This document shows, in pieces, positions 51,487 through 60,076 of a DNA stretch of 64,000 bases. The stretch's first letter is position 1. Every line of letters begins with the position of its first letter. The notes under the pieces were generated by a model. That model made no database searches, was not told where the DNA came from, and worked only from the letters and a program-made list of their open reading frames with translations. The stretch is from NCBI GenBank assembly GCA_964569385.1, contig CAZMUM010000006.1:1-64000 (forward strand), read 5' to 3'. This DNA is from JAADHX01 sp964569385. Lineage in GTDB: Bacteria > Actinomycetota > Acidimicrobiia > Acidimicrobiales > Poriferisodalaceae. A program made the translations under genes and the position numbers.

Positions 51487-52713
51487 ATGGCGCAGTACAC
51501 CAAGGTGCCCGAACACTCACACAGCGACAACGAGCTGATGCCGCTGGTCACCGATCCGGCCAACGCCTTCGCTCCGATCGCCATGCGTAGTCAAATACTG
51601 CCGCCGCGCGAGGAGATCTACCGCAGCAAGCTCGAGAAGGTATACCTCTTCTGGATCGTCGGCGCGTCGTGCGACGGTTGCACCATCGCAGTTACGGGCG
51701 CCACACATCCACGGCTCGAAGACCTCATGCTTGGTCGCGTTCCGGGGCTACCGAGGGTCGAACTAATCCACACGGTTGTGTCCGTTGAGTCCGGTCCGGA
51801 GTGGACCGAGAACCTTCGCATGGCTGCTGCTGGCGAACTTGATGCCCCTTTCCTCATCTGTTGGGAAGGTTCGATCATGGACGAGACCTACTCCGGCGAC
51901 GGTTACTGGATGGGCCTCGGCGAAGATCGCGAAACTGGCCGCCAGATCACAAGCCTCGAGTGGCTCGACCGAATGGCACCACTCGCGGCCGCGGTGCTGG
52001 CTATCGGTACCTGCGCCACATGGGGCGGGATTCCAGCTGCGGCCAACAACGTCACCAACGCCAAAGGTGTGATGGACCACCTCGGCAAGGACTACCGATC
52101 GACGTTGGGGCTGCCCGTCATCAATGTGCCTGGCTGCTCGCCAATCGGAGACAACATCATCGAGACCGCTTCAGCTGCCCTGCTATTTCTTAATGGATTG
52201 GCGCCGCTGCCAGAGTTCGATGAACTTGGTCGGCCTGCTTGGCTGTTCACCGAAACCGTGCATCGTCACTGCCCACGTGCTGGGTATTACGAGGAGGGTG
52301 TTTTCGCCGAAGAGTACGGCGACAAGGAGTGCCTCGTTGAGCTCGGTTGCTGGGGCCCGGTCGTACAGTGCAACATCGCCGAACGAGGCATGATCGACGG
52401 ACATGGCGGTTGCATGAATATGGGTGGAATCTGTATTGGTTGCACCATGCCAGGGTTCCCTGACAAGTTCGCACCTTTCTACGCGACACCGCCTGGCTCG
52501 TTTCTCAGCGCCACAACCAGTCGAACTGTCGGTGGTTTCATTCGTCGGGTCCGAGGCCTGTCGATGCATGACAAACAAAGGTCAGTTCGGTGGGATAGCG
52601 ATGACTCACCCAGCGGGTGGGCCCGGTACAAGAAGCAACCGGTCGGGGTCGAGAAGGCTTTCCACCGTTTCTATAGCAAAGTTCAACATCTCAACGACGG
52701 CGCAAACCACTAG
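51487..52713 (+). CDS. hhyS: [NiFe] hydrogenase small subunit, group 1h
   Basis: A 408-residue small subunit, transferring electrons from the active site through Fe-S clusters. Proximal cluster ligands are in GASCDGCTI and GTCATWGGIP, PGCSP; medial and distal clusters in HRHCPRAGYY, CLVELGCWGP and GGICIGCTMPGFPD. No Tat signal peptide; the N-terminus is MAQYTKVPEHSHSDNEL, so the enzyme faces the cytoplasm, as in the high-affinity group 1h (former group 5) enzymes that scavenge atmospheric H2. Group assignment rests on overall layout and gene neighbours. Confidence 0.9.
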   Translation: MAQYTKVPEHSHSDNELMPLVTDPANAFAPIAMRSQILPPREEIYRSKLEKVYLFWIVGASCDGCTIAVTGATHPRLEDLMLGRVPGLPRVELIHTVVSVESGPEWTENLRMAAAGELDAPFLICWEGSIMDETYSGDGYWMGLGEDRETGRQITSLEWLDRMAPLAAAVLAIGTCATWGGIPAAANNVTNAKGVMDHLGKDYRSTLGLPVINVPGCSPIGDNIIETASAALLFLNGLAPLPEFDELGRPAWLFTETVHRHCPRAGYYEEGVFAEEYGDKECLVELGCWGPVVQCNIAERGMIDGHGGCMNMGGICIGCTMPGFPDKFAPFYATPPGSFLSATTSRTVGGFIRRVRGLSMHDKQRSVRWDSDDSPSGWARYKKQPVGVEKAFHRFYSKVQHLNDGANH

Positions 52714-52724
52714 GTAGGTCAGAC

Positions 52725-54614
52725 ATGTGCTTCAAGAACCTGCCAATCGAATTCGACAGCGACGGCAAAGCCAGACTCCTCGAAGGAGTCGGCGACCCAT
52801 ACGGCGTAACGACTAGCCCCATTAAGCAATATGTGCGCCCCGACGGATCTGGCAACGGCGGATCGGGCGCGAGCACCGCTCCGCCTCGGCTGCGAGAGTG
52901 GAGTATCGACCCCGTTACTCGGGTCGCTGGCGCTCTTGCGGTTCACACCACTCTCGACCTCGAGAACCGCAAGGCCGTCGATGCCTACTCGATGGCTATG
53001 TTGTTCCGTGGTTACGAGATCATCTTGCAAGGGCGCGACCCGCGCGACGCGATCGACATCAGCTCTCGCGCCTGTGGCGTGTGCGGTGGTGTGCACTCGA
53101 CGGTATCGGCGATGGCGATCGAGCAAGCCTTTGGCATTGTCCCTCCGCCGCTAGGCGTCCTGGTGCGCAACCTCGGCGAGGTTGCCGAGATGTTCTACGA
53201 CCATCCGATACACCTTGGGTTGCTCGCTGGTCCAGACTATTCGACGGCCCTGGTCTCGATGACAAACCCCGAGCTGGTGAAACTTGCAGCTCGCACACCG
53301 GCCAAACACGCCCACATTCACGGGTACAAAACCGTCAAAGACATCATGGATGCCATGAACCCGCTTGAGGGTCAGATTTACCTCGAGGCGCTTGAGTACA
53401 CCCGAATCGGGCGCATCATGTGCACGCTGATGTATGGCAAGTACCCGCATCCGTCCACTCTCGTACCTGGCGGCGTCTCGACCACGATCTCAACGTCGAC
53501 TTTCAACGAATTTTACACACAGCTCGGCAAAATCTTCGACTACGCCAAACGTCTAGCGGGCTGGTGGGACGACATCTGCGATTTCTTCCTTGAGGCAAAC
53601 CCGGCCTATGAGCAGGTGGGCGCTCGTCCTGCCAACCTCATCCAAACCGGCATCTGGGACGACCCGAAAGTTTACGACGCCACCTACGCCAACATCGACA
53701 CTTGGGGTAACGCTCGCTACTCAGCACCCGGCATCATCATCGACGGCAAACTCATTACGACCGACCTCACCCGTATCAACATGGGAATCGAAGAGTTCGT
53801 CGAGCACAGCTACTACGAGGATTGGACCAAGAACGGTCCTCAGACGTTCGATACCGACCCCCTCGGGAACCCGCTAAGCCCGTATCACATGATGAACAAG
53901 GTCACTATTCCTCGGCCAGAAGGCAAAAACTTCAAAGAGAAGTACACATGGGATACCGCACCGCGCTGGGATCGAATGTCGATGGAGACCGGTGTCTACG
54001 GCCGCATGTGGACCACGGCGCTCGCAGGCAATCTCGAAGACAACCCCTACATCAGTTCAACAGGCGATGGGCTACGTATGTTGATGCCTCGCCACGAACT
54101 CCCCGAGATGGAGCTCAACTGGAAGATCCCTCGCACGCTCAACGCATTCGAACGCAACCGGGGCCGGGCGTACGGCGTCGCCTTCACTGCTGCCATTGGC
54201 ATGATCAACCTGATGCAGGCATTTGAGTATTGGCGCAAGGGCGAAACCAAGACGGCAACAAAGTTCAAGGTGCCTCAAGATGAGCGCGTTGGTTACGGCT
54301 TCTGGGAAGCCGGTCGCGGCTACCTCAGCCATCACCTGCACATGGACAAAGGCAAGATCCTGAATTACCAGATCAACACGCCTTCCACCTGGAACGCCTC
54401 GCCGCGCGATCCCTTTGGCGAACCTGGTCCTTACGAGGAAGCCATCGTCGACACTCCGATTCTCGAAAGTGTGTCCGATGACGACGTCAAGGGCATCGAT
54501 ATCTTGCGAACGATCCGTAGCTTCGACCCGTGCATGCCGTGTACCACCCACATGGACACGGGCAAGGGCATCATCACGCGCGAGGTAAACTCCTGCAGCT
54601 GCACGTTGGAGTAA
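52725..54614 (+). CDS. hhyL: [NiFe] hydrogenase large subunit, group 1h
   Basis: A 629-residue catalytic subunit. L1 motif RACGVCGGVHS near residue 112 and L2 motif DPCMPCTTH near residue 603 supply the four Cys ligands of the Ni-Fe centre (no Sec here). After the L2 His a tail of about 20 residues (MDTGKGIITREVNSCSCTLE) remains and would be removed by the maturation protease. An N-terminal Gly/Ser-rich insert (GSGNGGSGAST) is seen. Eleven bases after the small subunit. Confidence 0.95.
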   Translation: MCFKNLPIEFDSDGKARLLEGVGDPYGVTTSPIKQYVRPDGSGNGGSGASTAPPRLREWSIDPVTRVAGALAVHTTLDLENRKAVDAYSMAMLFRGYEIILQGRDPRDAIDISSRACGVCGGVHSTVSAMAIEQAFGIVPPPLGVLVRNLGEVAEMFYDHPIHLGLLAGPDYSTALVSMTNPELVKLAARTPAKHAHIHGYKTVKDIMDAMNPLEGQIYLEALEYTRIGRIMCTLMYGKYPHPSTLVPGGVSTTISTSTFNEFYTQLGKIFDYAKRLAGWWDDICDFFLEANPAYEQVGARPANLIQTGIWDDPKVYDATYANIDTWGNARYSAPGIIIDGKLITTDLTRINMGIEEFVEHSYYEDWTKNGPQTFDTDPLGNPLSPYHMMNKVTIPRPEGKNFKEKYTWDTAPRWDRMSMETGVYGRMWTTALAGNLEDNPYISSTGDGLRMLMPRHELPEMELNWKIPRTLNAFERNRGRAYGVAFTAAIGMINLMQAFEYWRKGETKTATKFKVPQDERVGYGFWEAGRGYLSHHLHMDKGKILNYQINTPSTWNASPRDPFGEPGPYEEAIVDTPILESVSDDDVKGIDILRTIRSFDPCMPCTTHMDTGKGIITREVNSCSCTLE

Positions 54615-54618
54615 CCAA

Positions 54619-55218
54619 ATGCCGGTAATCGATCGCTCGGCTTCAGGCGCCGGACCGCAACTCCCAGATCTCGTTATTCCTGGTCTTACTGTGCCAGACC
54701 CAACTCTGCTCAACGACCCGACATACGTGCTGCCAAGTCAGGAGACGGGCCACACCCTCGTCGGCGGCATTGGTCTGCCCTGGCTGCGCGACCTCGACTA
54801 TGGCACCCAGTGGGTTAATCGGGTGGTCGACCTCGAGTGGCCAGACCATGTCATTGTCGAGGACATGTCATATGCTGCTCACCGAGTGTTACATCGGTTA
54901 CAGGAAGTGCGGCCAAGCAAAGTGATTCTGGTCGGCTGTATGCCTCGTCGTAATGACCCGCCCGGCACCATCCGTCACTACGACCTCGACCTCACCCCAC
55001 CTTCGGACGAGGAGGTTCACCAACGTCTGACCGAAGCGGCCACCGGCATTATCGATCTCGATCACACTCTCGCGGTCGCTCGTTACTACCGCGAATTTCC
55101 AGCCGACACGGTAATCATTGAGGTTGAGCCAGAAGACGACACATTCGGGCTTGGGTTTTCCGATGTGGTAGAAGCTACTGTCGACGAAGTGCTGGCTCTC
55201 GTGAGGACAGAAATTTGA
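54619..55218 (+). CDS. Hydrogenase maturation protease-like protein (divergent A31 type)
   Basis: A 199-residue protein immediately after the large subunit. Central region VGGIGLPWLRDLDYGTQWV, VIVEDMSYAAHRVLHRLQ and KVILVGCMPRRNDPPGTIR resembles the HyaD/HycI fold, with GxGxPWLRDLDYG in place of GxGNxLxxDDGxG and EDMS in place of the usual Asp ligand. A second, canonical protease is encoded at 56292. It may be a non-proteolytic partner of maturation typical of group 1h operons. Confidence 0.6.
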   Translation: MPVIDRSASGAGPQLPDLVIPGLTVPDPTLLNDPTYVLPSQETGHTLVGGIGLPWLRDLDYGTQWVNRVVDLEWPDHVIVEDMSYAAHRVLHRLQEVRPSKVILVGCMPRRNDPPGTIRHYDLDLTPPSDEEVHQRLTEAATGIIDLDHTLAVARYYREFPADTVIIEVEPEDDTFGLGFSDVVEATVDEVLALVRTEI

Positions 55219-55793
55219 GTCGCGGCGACGAGCGCCTCGACTTCGACCAAATTCTTCCGCGGATTGCCGACCTTGCCGAATCCTTGGCCGAACATGACGA
55301 CGAAGCCGTGGCCAGCACGGTCGTGGAGCTCCTCGACTGGATCGACGTCTTCCACGCCAATGGGGTTGGTCGAATGGTCGAGATGCTGCGCGAATGGCGC
55401 GGCGAGATCCTGCTCGAAGCGGTGTCTGCTGATCCTGTTGCTGGGGCCCTACTTCGAGCCTATGGGTTGGGCGACGACGTTGATCTCGATTCTGCGAGGG
55501 TGAGCGTTCAGGCTGCCTTAGCCGAGGTGCGTCCGTACCTGCACTCTCATGGCGGCGATATGGAAGTAGTGCATCTCGAAGACGGCGTCGTGCGCTTGAA
55601 GCTGCACGGCAGCTGCGATGGTTGTACCGCTTCTGATGCCACGATCATCGAGCAGGTCGAGACCGCGTTGCGCGAACACTGGGTCGACTTCCGAAGGGTC
55701 GAAGTCGAGGAAATGACTGCCGTTGCACACCCACCACCAGTCGCTGGCACAGTCACGACTGGCCTCCAGATCAGCACTCGTAAAGATGGTTGA
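55215..55793 (+). CDS. NifU-like C-terminal domain protein
   Basis: A 192-residue protein, TTG start overlapping the previous stop. N-terminal half: helical region with no named domain. C-terminal half (residues 95-170): NifU-type Fe-S scaffold with YLHSHGGDMEVVHLEDGVVRLKL and CDGCTASDATI (CxxC). Probably assembles or carries Fe-S clusters for the small subunit. Such genes recur in group 1h operons. Confidence 0.85.
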   Translation: MSRGDERLDFDQILPRIADLAESLAEHDDEAVASTVVELLDWIDVFHANGVGRMVEMLREWRGEILLEAVSADPVAGALLRAYGLGDDVDLDSARVSVQAALAEVRPYLHSHGGDMEVVHLEDGVVRLKLHGSCDGCTASDATIIEQVETALREHWVDFRRVEVEEMTAVAHPPPVAGTVTTGLQISTRKDG

Positions 55794-56295
55794 ACTCAAA
55801 GACGACAGGGTCGCCGACCTCAGTTTCAAAGCGAGGGCGTTGGCCCAAGCCCATCCGCTCACAGTTACAGCGTCGTCTTACCGCGACCAGATGGTCGCGG
55901 AAGAGCGGCGGACTCAGCCGATGCCGGAGTTCGCTGATTGGGCAGCTACCGCGTTCTTGGTGGGCTACTGCATCCGTCGGATCGAAGAGGCCGATACCGA
56001 CGAGATGCCCAAGACAGGTTTGCAGACCGACGCACTGGTGCCTTTGGCTCACGACGCGGCTCGGCTGTCCGACGAGGTCAAGCAGGGTCGTCCAGCGGGA
56101 ACGCAACTTCTGGAACTGCCGCTGGTTGAGGCGTTGCTCGACACCGTAATCAGCACCGAGATCGACAAACGGGCCGAACATTGGAAGGCCCAGGTCAGCA
56201 AAGCCGACTGGGCGATGTTCGAAGACTACGTTGCTTGGTGGGTCATCCACGGGTACGCGCTGAGGGCGGCCGAGATTCTGCGTTCGACGTCGTGA
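55786..56295 (+). CDS. Hydrogenase-operon conserved protein of unknown function
   Basis: A 169-residue all-helical, soluble-looking protein (ATG 55786) overlapping the NifU-like gene by eight bases and the protease gene by four. Segments include MPEFADWAATAFLVGYCIRR and DWAMFEDYVAWWVIHGYAL with many Trp/Tyr. I do not recognise the family; tight coupling on both sides argues for a role in hydrogenase assembly. Confidence 0.65.
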   Translation: MVELKDDRVADLSFKARALAQAHPLTVTASSYRDQMVAEERRTQPMPEFADWAATAFLVGYCIRRIEEADTDEMPKTGLQTDALVPLAHDAARLSDEVKQGRPAGTQLLELPLVEALLDTVISTEIDKRAEHWKAQVSKADWAMFEDYVAWWVIHGYALRAAEILRSTS

Positions 56296-56789
56296 ACATT
56301 CTGGTCGCCGGAGTCGGCAACGTTCTCCGAAGCGACGACGCATTCGGCGTCGAAGTCGCCAACCGATTGCTCGAACGTCCATCCGTCACCGACGTCACCG
56401 TCGTCGAAACGGGGATCGCCGGAATTCAGCTAGTCCTGGAGCTGCGGGATGGGTACGACGCGATCATTGTGATCGATACCGTCGATCGGGAACGACCACC
56501 CGGAACTGTCATGACGATCGACTACGAGGTCATCGATGTGAACGCGTTGGGGCACAACGAGAAGTACGACCTGTTGGCAGATATGCACCTGGCTACCCCA
56601 GAGCGATCGCTGATGGTGGCCCGGGCGCTTAACGTGTTGCCTCCGATTGTGAAGATGGTGGCTGTGCAACCCGTCGATGTCGACACCATGGCGATCGGCA
56701 TGTCCGAAATCGTCAAAAACGCTGTCGACGTCGCCATCGAAGAAGTCGACCGATGCGTAGGGCTGATACAGCGCCACGAGCTCACATGA
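56292..56789 (+). CDS. Hydrogenase maturation protease (HyaD/HupD family)
   Basis: A 165-residue protease from GTG 56292: VAGVGNVLRSDDAFGVEVAN (GxGNxLxxDDxxG; Asp/Glu are nickel-sensing ligands), IIVIDTVDRERPPG and HLATPERSLMVARAL with the third ligand region. It removes the C-terminal tail of HhyL after nickel insertion. Confidence 0.9.
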   Translation: MNILVAGVGNVLRSDDAFGVEVANRLLERPSVTDVTVVETGIAGIQLVLELRDGYDAIIVIDTVDRERPPGTVMTIDYEVIDVNALGHNEKYDLLADMHLATPERSLMVARALNVLPPIVKMVAVQPVDVDTMAIGMSEIVKNAVDVAIEEVDRCVGLIQRHELT

Positions 56790-56802
56790 GCCACGAGTTC
56801 AC

Positions 56803-58158
56803 ATGAGCACAGACCAGCCCACCGACGGGCCAACCGCCATGTCAGTAACCGAGTCTGTAGCCGCGATGAAGCAACGATTTATGTCGCTCGATCGCGCCGC
56901 CGACTCGTTGAGCTGGGCGGCTGCGGCGTATCGACTCGGCATGGCGACAGCCGAACAACCCAGCGCCCACCCAGAACAGAACCTCCGGGAGGCGCTCGGA
57001 TTTTACCAGCAGGCCGCCGAGGTCCTTACCATCGAGCGTGCACCGGTCGAGCACGCTCGAATTCTCAACGCCGCCGGGTCGGCTCACCGGATGCTCGGTG
57101 ACCCCACTACGGCGAGTCGGTTGTTTCGAGAGGCCCTGGGTCTCATGGCAGGCAAAGGTTTCGCCGCGGAGGAAGCATCGGTGTTGAACAATCTCGGGCT
57201 CGTCTTGTCCGAACGCGGCCACATCAGCGATGCCATCGAAGCGTTCACGATGTCACTCGCGATGGTTCCTGGCGAGAACGACGAGCAAGTCCGCACGATT
57301 CTCGCCACCAAACACAATCTCGGCCAAGTTCATCTGGCCGGTGGCGGGCTCGAAGGTTGCGACGCTGCGATCGCTGTGCTCAGCGATGCGGCGGCAACTG
57401 CTCGCGGTACAGAAGCATCGATGCACACGGCCATGATCGACCACAGTCTTGGCGTCGCCTGGAAAGCCAAAGCCGTGCATGATCCGGCTGGGCTCGACCA
57501 CCACATAGGCGAAGCGGTTCTCGCCTTTCAACAATGTCTCACCGTCTTCACTAGCGTCGGGTTCCCGATGCAGCATGCGATCGCAAAACACAACCTCGGA
57601 CACGCGCTCGCGGCCAGGGACGACCTTGCATCACTACAGCGAGCGATCGCGTACTACGAAGACGCGCTCAACATCTTCGACCCTCGATTGCATCAACAGC
57701 TTTGGCAAGAGGCGTTCGCAAATGCCGAGGCTGTAGAGGCAAGGCTCGAGGTAATGGTTCCCGGAGCGACTCGTGCTGATCACATCGCCACGCTTTGCGG
57801 GTCGATGGACGAGAACGAGAGGTTGATGTTCGTCCGGCAACGCCTCGTGCAGATGGAACGCTTGCCCAAATCGAACCAGCTCGAACGGCTCACCAAGTTG
57901 TCATACGCCATCATCACTCAGCCGCCGGAATCGTTTGTAGCGTCGATCCGAACTCTCATTACGGTATTGATGGAACTGCCTGAGATGCTGCTCGAATCGG
58001 CGCTGGAATCGCAGTTGGCTGCGCACGCCATGTTGGACACACACGACCAACGCGCCGCCGATTTTGTGCTCGACGAAGCTATAAACGCATTGCTGTTTGG
58101 CCCACAGCGAATTCGGGTTCGCGACATTCTCGAGGACATTGGTTGGGACAGGCCGTGA
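56803..58158 (+). CDS. TPR-repeat protein of hydrogenase operon
   Basis: A 451-residue protein of tetratricopeptide-like helix pairs, e.g. ARILNAAGSAHRMLGDPTTASRLFREAL, VLNNLGLVLSERGHISDAIEAF and AIAKHNLGHALAARDD (in part), from about residue 45 to 300, then a C-terminal helical region. No signal peptide. TPR proteins of this type are known in group 1h operons; it probably acts as a scaffold. Start ATG 56803, 13 bases after the protease. Confidence 0.8.
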   Translation: MSTDQPTDGPTAMSVTESVAAMKQRFMSLDRAADSLSWAAAAYRLGMATAEQPSAHPEQNLREALGFYQQAAEVLTIERAPVEHARILNAAGSAHRMLGDPTTASRLFREALGLMAGKGFAAEEASVLNNLGLVLSERGHISDAIEAFTMSLAMVPGENDEQVRTILATKHNLGQVHLAGGGLEGCDAAIAVLSDAAATARGTEASMHTAMIDHSLGVAWKAKAVHDPAGLDHHIGEAVLAFQQCLTVFTSVGFPMQHAIAKHNLGHALAARDDLASLQRAIAYYEDALNIFDPRLHQQLWQEAFANAEAVEARLEVMVPGATRADHIATLCGSMDENERLMFVRQRLVQMERLPKSNQLERLTKLSYAIITQPPESFVASIRTLITVLMELPEMLLESALESQLAAHAMLDTHDQRAADFVLDEAINALLFGPQRIRVRDILEDIGWDRP

Positions 58159-58586
58159 CCGGCGCAGATCCAATATCGACCGCAGAACGGTTCGTCCAGG
58201 CGATCGTCTGGGGTGAACACGTCACCGTGTGGGCGATGATGAGTGTCGCCGGGCGCGAGCATGTGTTGGAGGCTGGAAGCCGTCGAGGGCTCGATCCGTT
58301 ACAGGCTCAGAGAATTCGTCAAGGGACTAGTCCGCCCGACGAACTCGACTCCTTCCTCACCGGTCTCGTTCACGGTCTGCGGGTCGACTTCTCGGCGGTC
58401 CCCTTGGACGATGTTCGCGCTACACCACGGTCCGTCCCCGCAAATCTCGATGTGGTCGAGGTATCGCTGCACTGTCCGGCAACATTTGGCGAAGGGCGTT
58501 GGAGTGCAGGTTCGATTGTGCTTTCGCGATCGGGCGATAGCTGGATGATCGATCGGATCAATCCAGTGGTGATCCGAAGTGGGTGA
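58155..58586 (+). CDS. Small protein of unknown function in hydrogenase operon
   Basis: A 143-residue protein with GTG 58155 overlapping the TPR stop codon. Begins TAERFVQAIVWGEHVTVWAMMSVAGREHVL, resembling a SnoaL/NTF2-like start (given in part), and ends DSWMIDRINPV, also typical of NTF2-like domains. No catalytic residues assigned. Overlaps the next gene by eight bases. Confidence 0.6.
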   Translation: MTGADPISTAERFVQAIVWGEHVTVWAMMSVAGREHVLEAGSRRGLDPLQAQRIRQGTSPPDELDSFLTGLVHGLRVDFSAVPLDDVRATPRSVPANLDVVEVSLHCPATFGEGRWSAGSIVLSRSGDSWMIDRINPVVIRSG

Positions 58587-59271
58587 GATACGTAGGTATC
58601 AGGTCGGCATGTCGGTGGAAGCCCTCGCTTCGGCGTGGGCCCGAACCGAACAAGCCCCGAATGGCTCCGTCGTGGTGATCGAGAGCGAGATTTCCGGGCG
58701 GCTCAGGGGTGGACGGCCCTGGAAAATGGCCGACGAGGAAGCACTTATGATGGCCATGGTCATTCGACCAGCCCTAAACCCGCTTCAGGAATCGCTTCTT
58801 TGGCTCGTCGCTTCGCTCGCCACCGCTGATGCCCTCGCGGATGAGACTGGGGAGGCTCATTGGGTGGTCTGGCCTGACACTGTTTCCCGCCAAGATGAGG
58901 ATCTCGCACGCGCGTCAGTCAATGTGCTTGTACAACTTGGCCCTGGCCGAATCGAGCATGCGGTGCTGGCAGTTCGCACGCGTCTGGCTGGTTTGGGGGC
59001 GACCAAAGAGCAGTTGCTGCGCTCGCTCCAAGAGCACCTTGTGGCGACGACTCTTGGCGTAGAAACTGACTTGCTGTCCATGCTCGAGGTTTTCAACAAT
59101 CGATGCTCGATCATGAATCGACGAGTACGTGTCTCGCTGTTGCCTCAAGGGGAGGCTCGAGGGCGGGCAATCGCTGTTGACACTGACGGTTTCCTTGTGC
59201 TCGAGTCGTCGACCGGGATGCTGGAACGGATTGCCCCAGCTTCTTTTCGTTCTCTCGAGATAGTCGACTGA
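58579..59271 (+). CDS. Biotin-protein-ligase-like (BirA-fold) protein, probably inactive
   Basis: A 230-residue protein matching the BPL/LplA fold throughout: ALASAWARTEQAPNGSVVV, then SGRLRGGRPW where biotin ligases have AGRGRxGRxW, VWPDTV in place of KWPNDV, and a C-terminal BPL_C-like domain (VRVSLLPQGEARGRAIAVD). The GRGRxGR loop and the catalytic Lys of KWPND are both changed, so biotinylation is unlikely. A repurposed ligand-binding or chaperone role in hydrogenase assembly is my inference. Followed by an 85-base gap. Confidence 0.6.
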   Translation: MGEIRRYQVGMSVEALASAWARTEQAPNGSVVVIESEISGRLRGGRPWKMADEEALMMAMVIRPALNPLQESLLWLVASLATADALADETGEAHWVVWPDTVSRQDEDLARASVNVLVQLGPGRIEHAVLAVRTRLAGLGATKEQLLRSLQEHLVATTLGVETDLLSMLEVFNNRCSIMNRRVRVSLLPQGEARGRAIAVDTDGFLVLESSTGMLERIAPASFRSLEIVD

Positions 59272-59356
59272 CTACATGTAGACAACACCTAGCAGGGTGG
59301 GCTACACTCATGCAGGTCGGCTGAGCCCGAAGAACACAGTTTTGGGGGTAATAGAC

Positions 59357-59605
59357 ATGTGGTTGTGGTGGTTAGCGAACGCCATCATCCTCGTCGTTGC
59401 CGTGCCCCTCGTGGTAATTTTGGCGAACCGGGTCATTCGACCTGCAGTCGAGATCCAGGCGTACTCCGACGACATTCTTGAGCACGGTGTCAAGCTCACA
59501 GTGAACCTGGAACCTATCCCCGCCTTGGTCGAAACCGACGCAAAGATCGCGGACATAACGGGTGAGGCGGTCCGCTACGTGGCTGCGCTGAGACGGATGG
59601 TCTGA
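59357..59605 (+). CDS. Small single-helix membrane protein 1
   Basis: An 82-residue protein: N-terminal helix (WLWWLANAIILVVAVPLVVILA) and a cytoplasmic-looking helical tail (YSDDILEHGVKLTVNLEPIP). Similar in layout to the four other small membrane proteins between 59.6 and 62.6 kb. No family recognised. First gene of a cluster that follows the BirA-like gene. Confidence 0.65.
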   Translation: MWLWWLANAIILVVAVPLVVILANRVIRPAVEIQAYSDDILEHGVKLTVNLEPIPALVETDAKIADITGEAVRYVAALRRMV

Positions 59606-59609
59606 ATCG

Positions 59610-59873
59610 ATGTCGGCCGCCGCGATCGTCTCGATCATTCTCCTCTCTGTTCTGGTTCTTGCGATCGCCGCTTATCTCTTTCGCGTGATTCTGATCTTGC
59701 GTCACGTCAACGATCAGCTGGGCAAGATTACGTTTGGCGTCCGGGCTATTGCTTACCAAACGAAACCAATCAACGAGCTCACCGAGTCGATGAACGCCAA
59801 TCTCGGTGCTGTTGCTGGAGCGCTCGGCGCATTGGTCGACGACCTCTCGAGCGTGGATGAACCCGCCGCATGA
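59610..59873 (+). CDS. Small single-helix membrane protein 2
   Basis: An 87-residue protein with a helix at residues 5-27 and a tail HVNDQLGKITFGVRAIAYQT, NLGAVAGALGAL. The tail is recognisably similar to that of the protein at 62268-62540 (LAKVTYGVRAVETQ and LGVIAGAMSGI), so the two are paralogues flanking the cluster's large repeat protein. Confidence 0.7.
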   Translation: MSAAAIVSIILLSVLVLAIAAYLFRVILILRHVNDQLGKITFGVRAIAYQTKPINELTESMNANLGAVAGALGALVDDLSSVDEPAA

Positions 59874-59892
59874 CGAACATGGGAAGCTGAAC

Positions 59893-60069
59893 ATGACGCT
59901 CGAATTTCGTTGTGAGCACGTTGGCGTAGCCGACTGTAAGTCGGCCACGACTGCCGAGACGGCAGATGACTTGATCGCCAAGGTAGCCGAGCACGCTCTC
60001 GCAGAGCACGGAGTCGAGCTCAACCAGACGCTGATCAACTACGCCCTCTCGACCGTCGTCGAGAAGTAG
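59893..60069 (+). CDS. DUF1059 family protein
   Basis: A 58-residue protein: MTLEFRCEHVGVADCKSATT, then DDLIAKVAEHALAEHGV and NYALSTVVEK. The pattern, with Cys and His near the N-terminus and AEHAxxxHG, fits DUF1059, small soluble proteins of unknown role. Start ATG 59893; 7 bases before the repeat protein gene. Confidence 0.75.
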   Translation: MTLEFRCEHVGVADCKSATTAETADDLIAKVAEHALAEHGVELNQTLINYALSTVVEK

Positions 60070-60076
60070 CTTCCCG

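Noticed and set aside
52725..54614. Selenocysteine in the hydrogenase large subunit
   Set aside because: Both L1 and L2 motifs contain ordinary Cys codons and the frame has no internal TGA.
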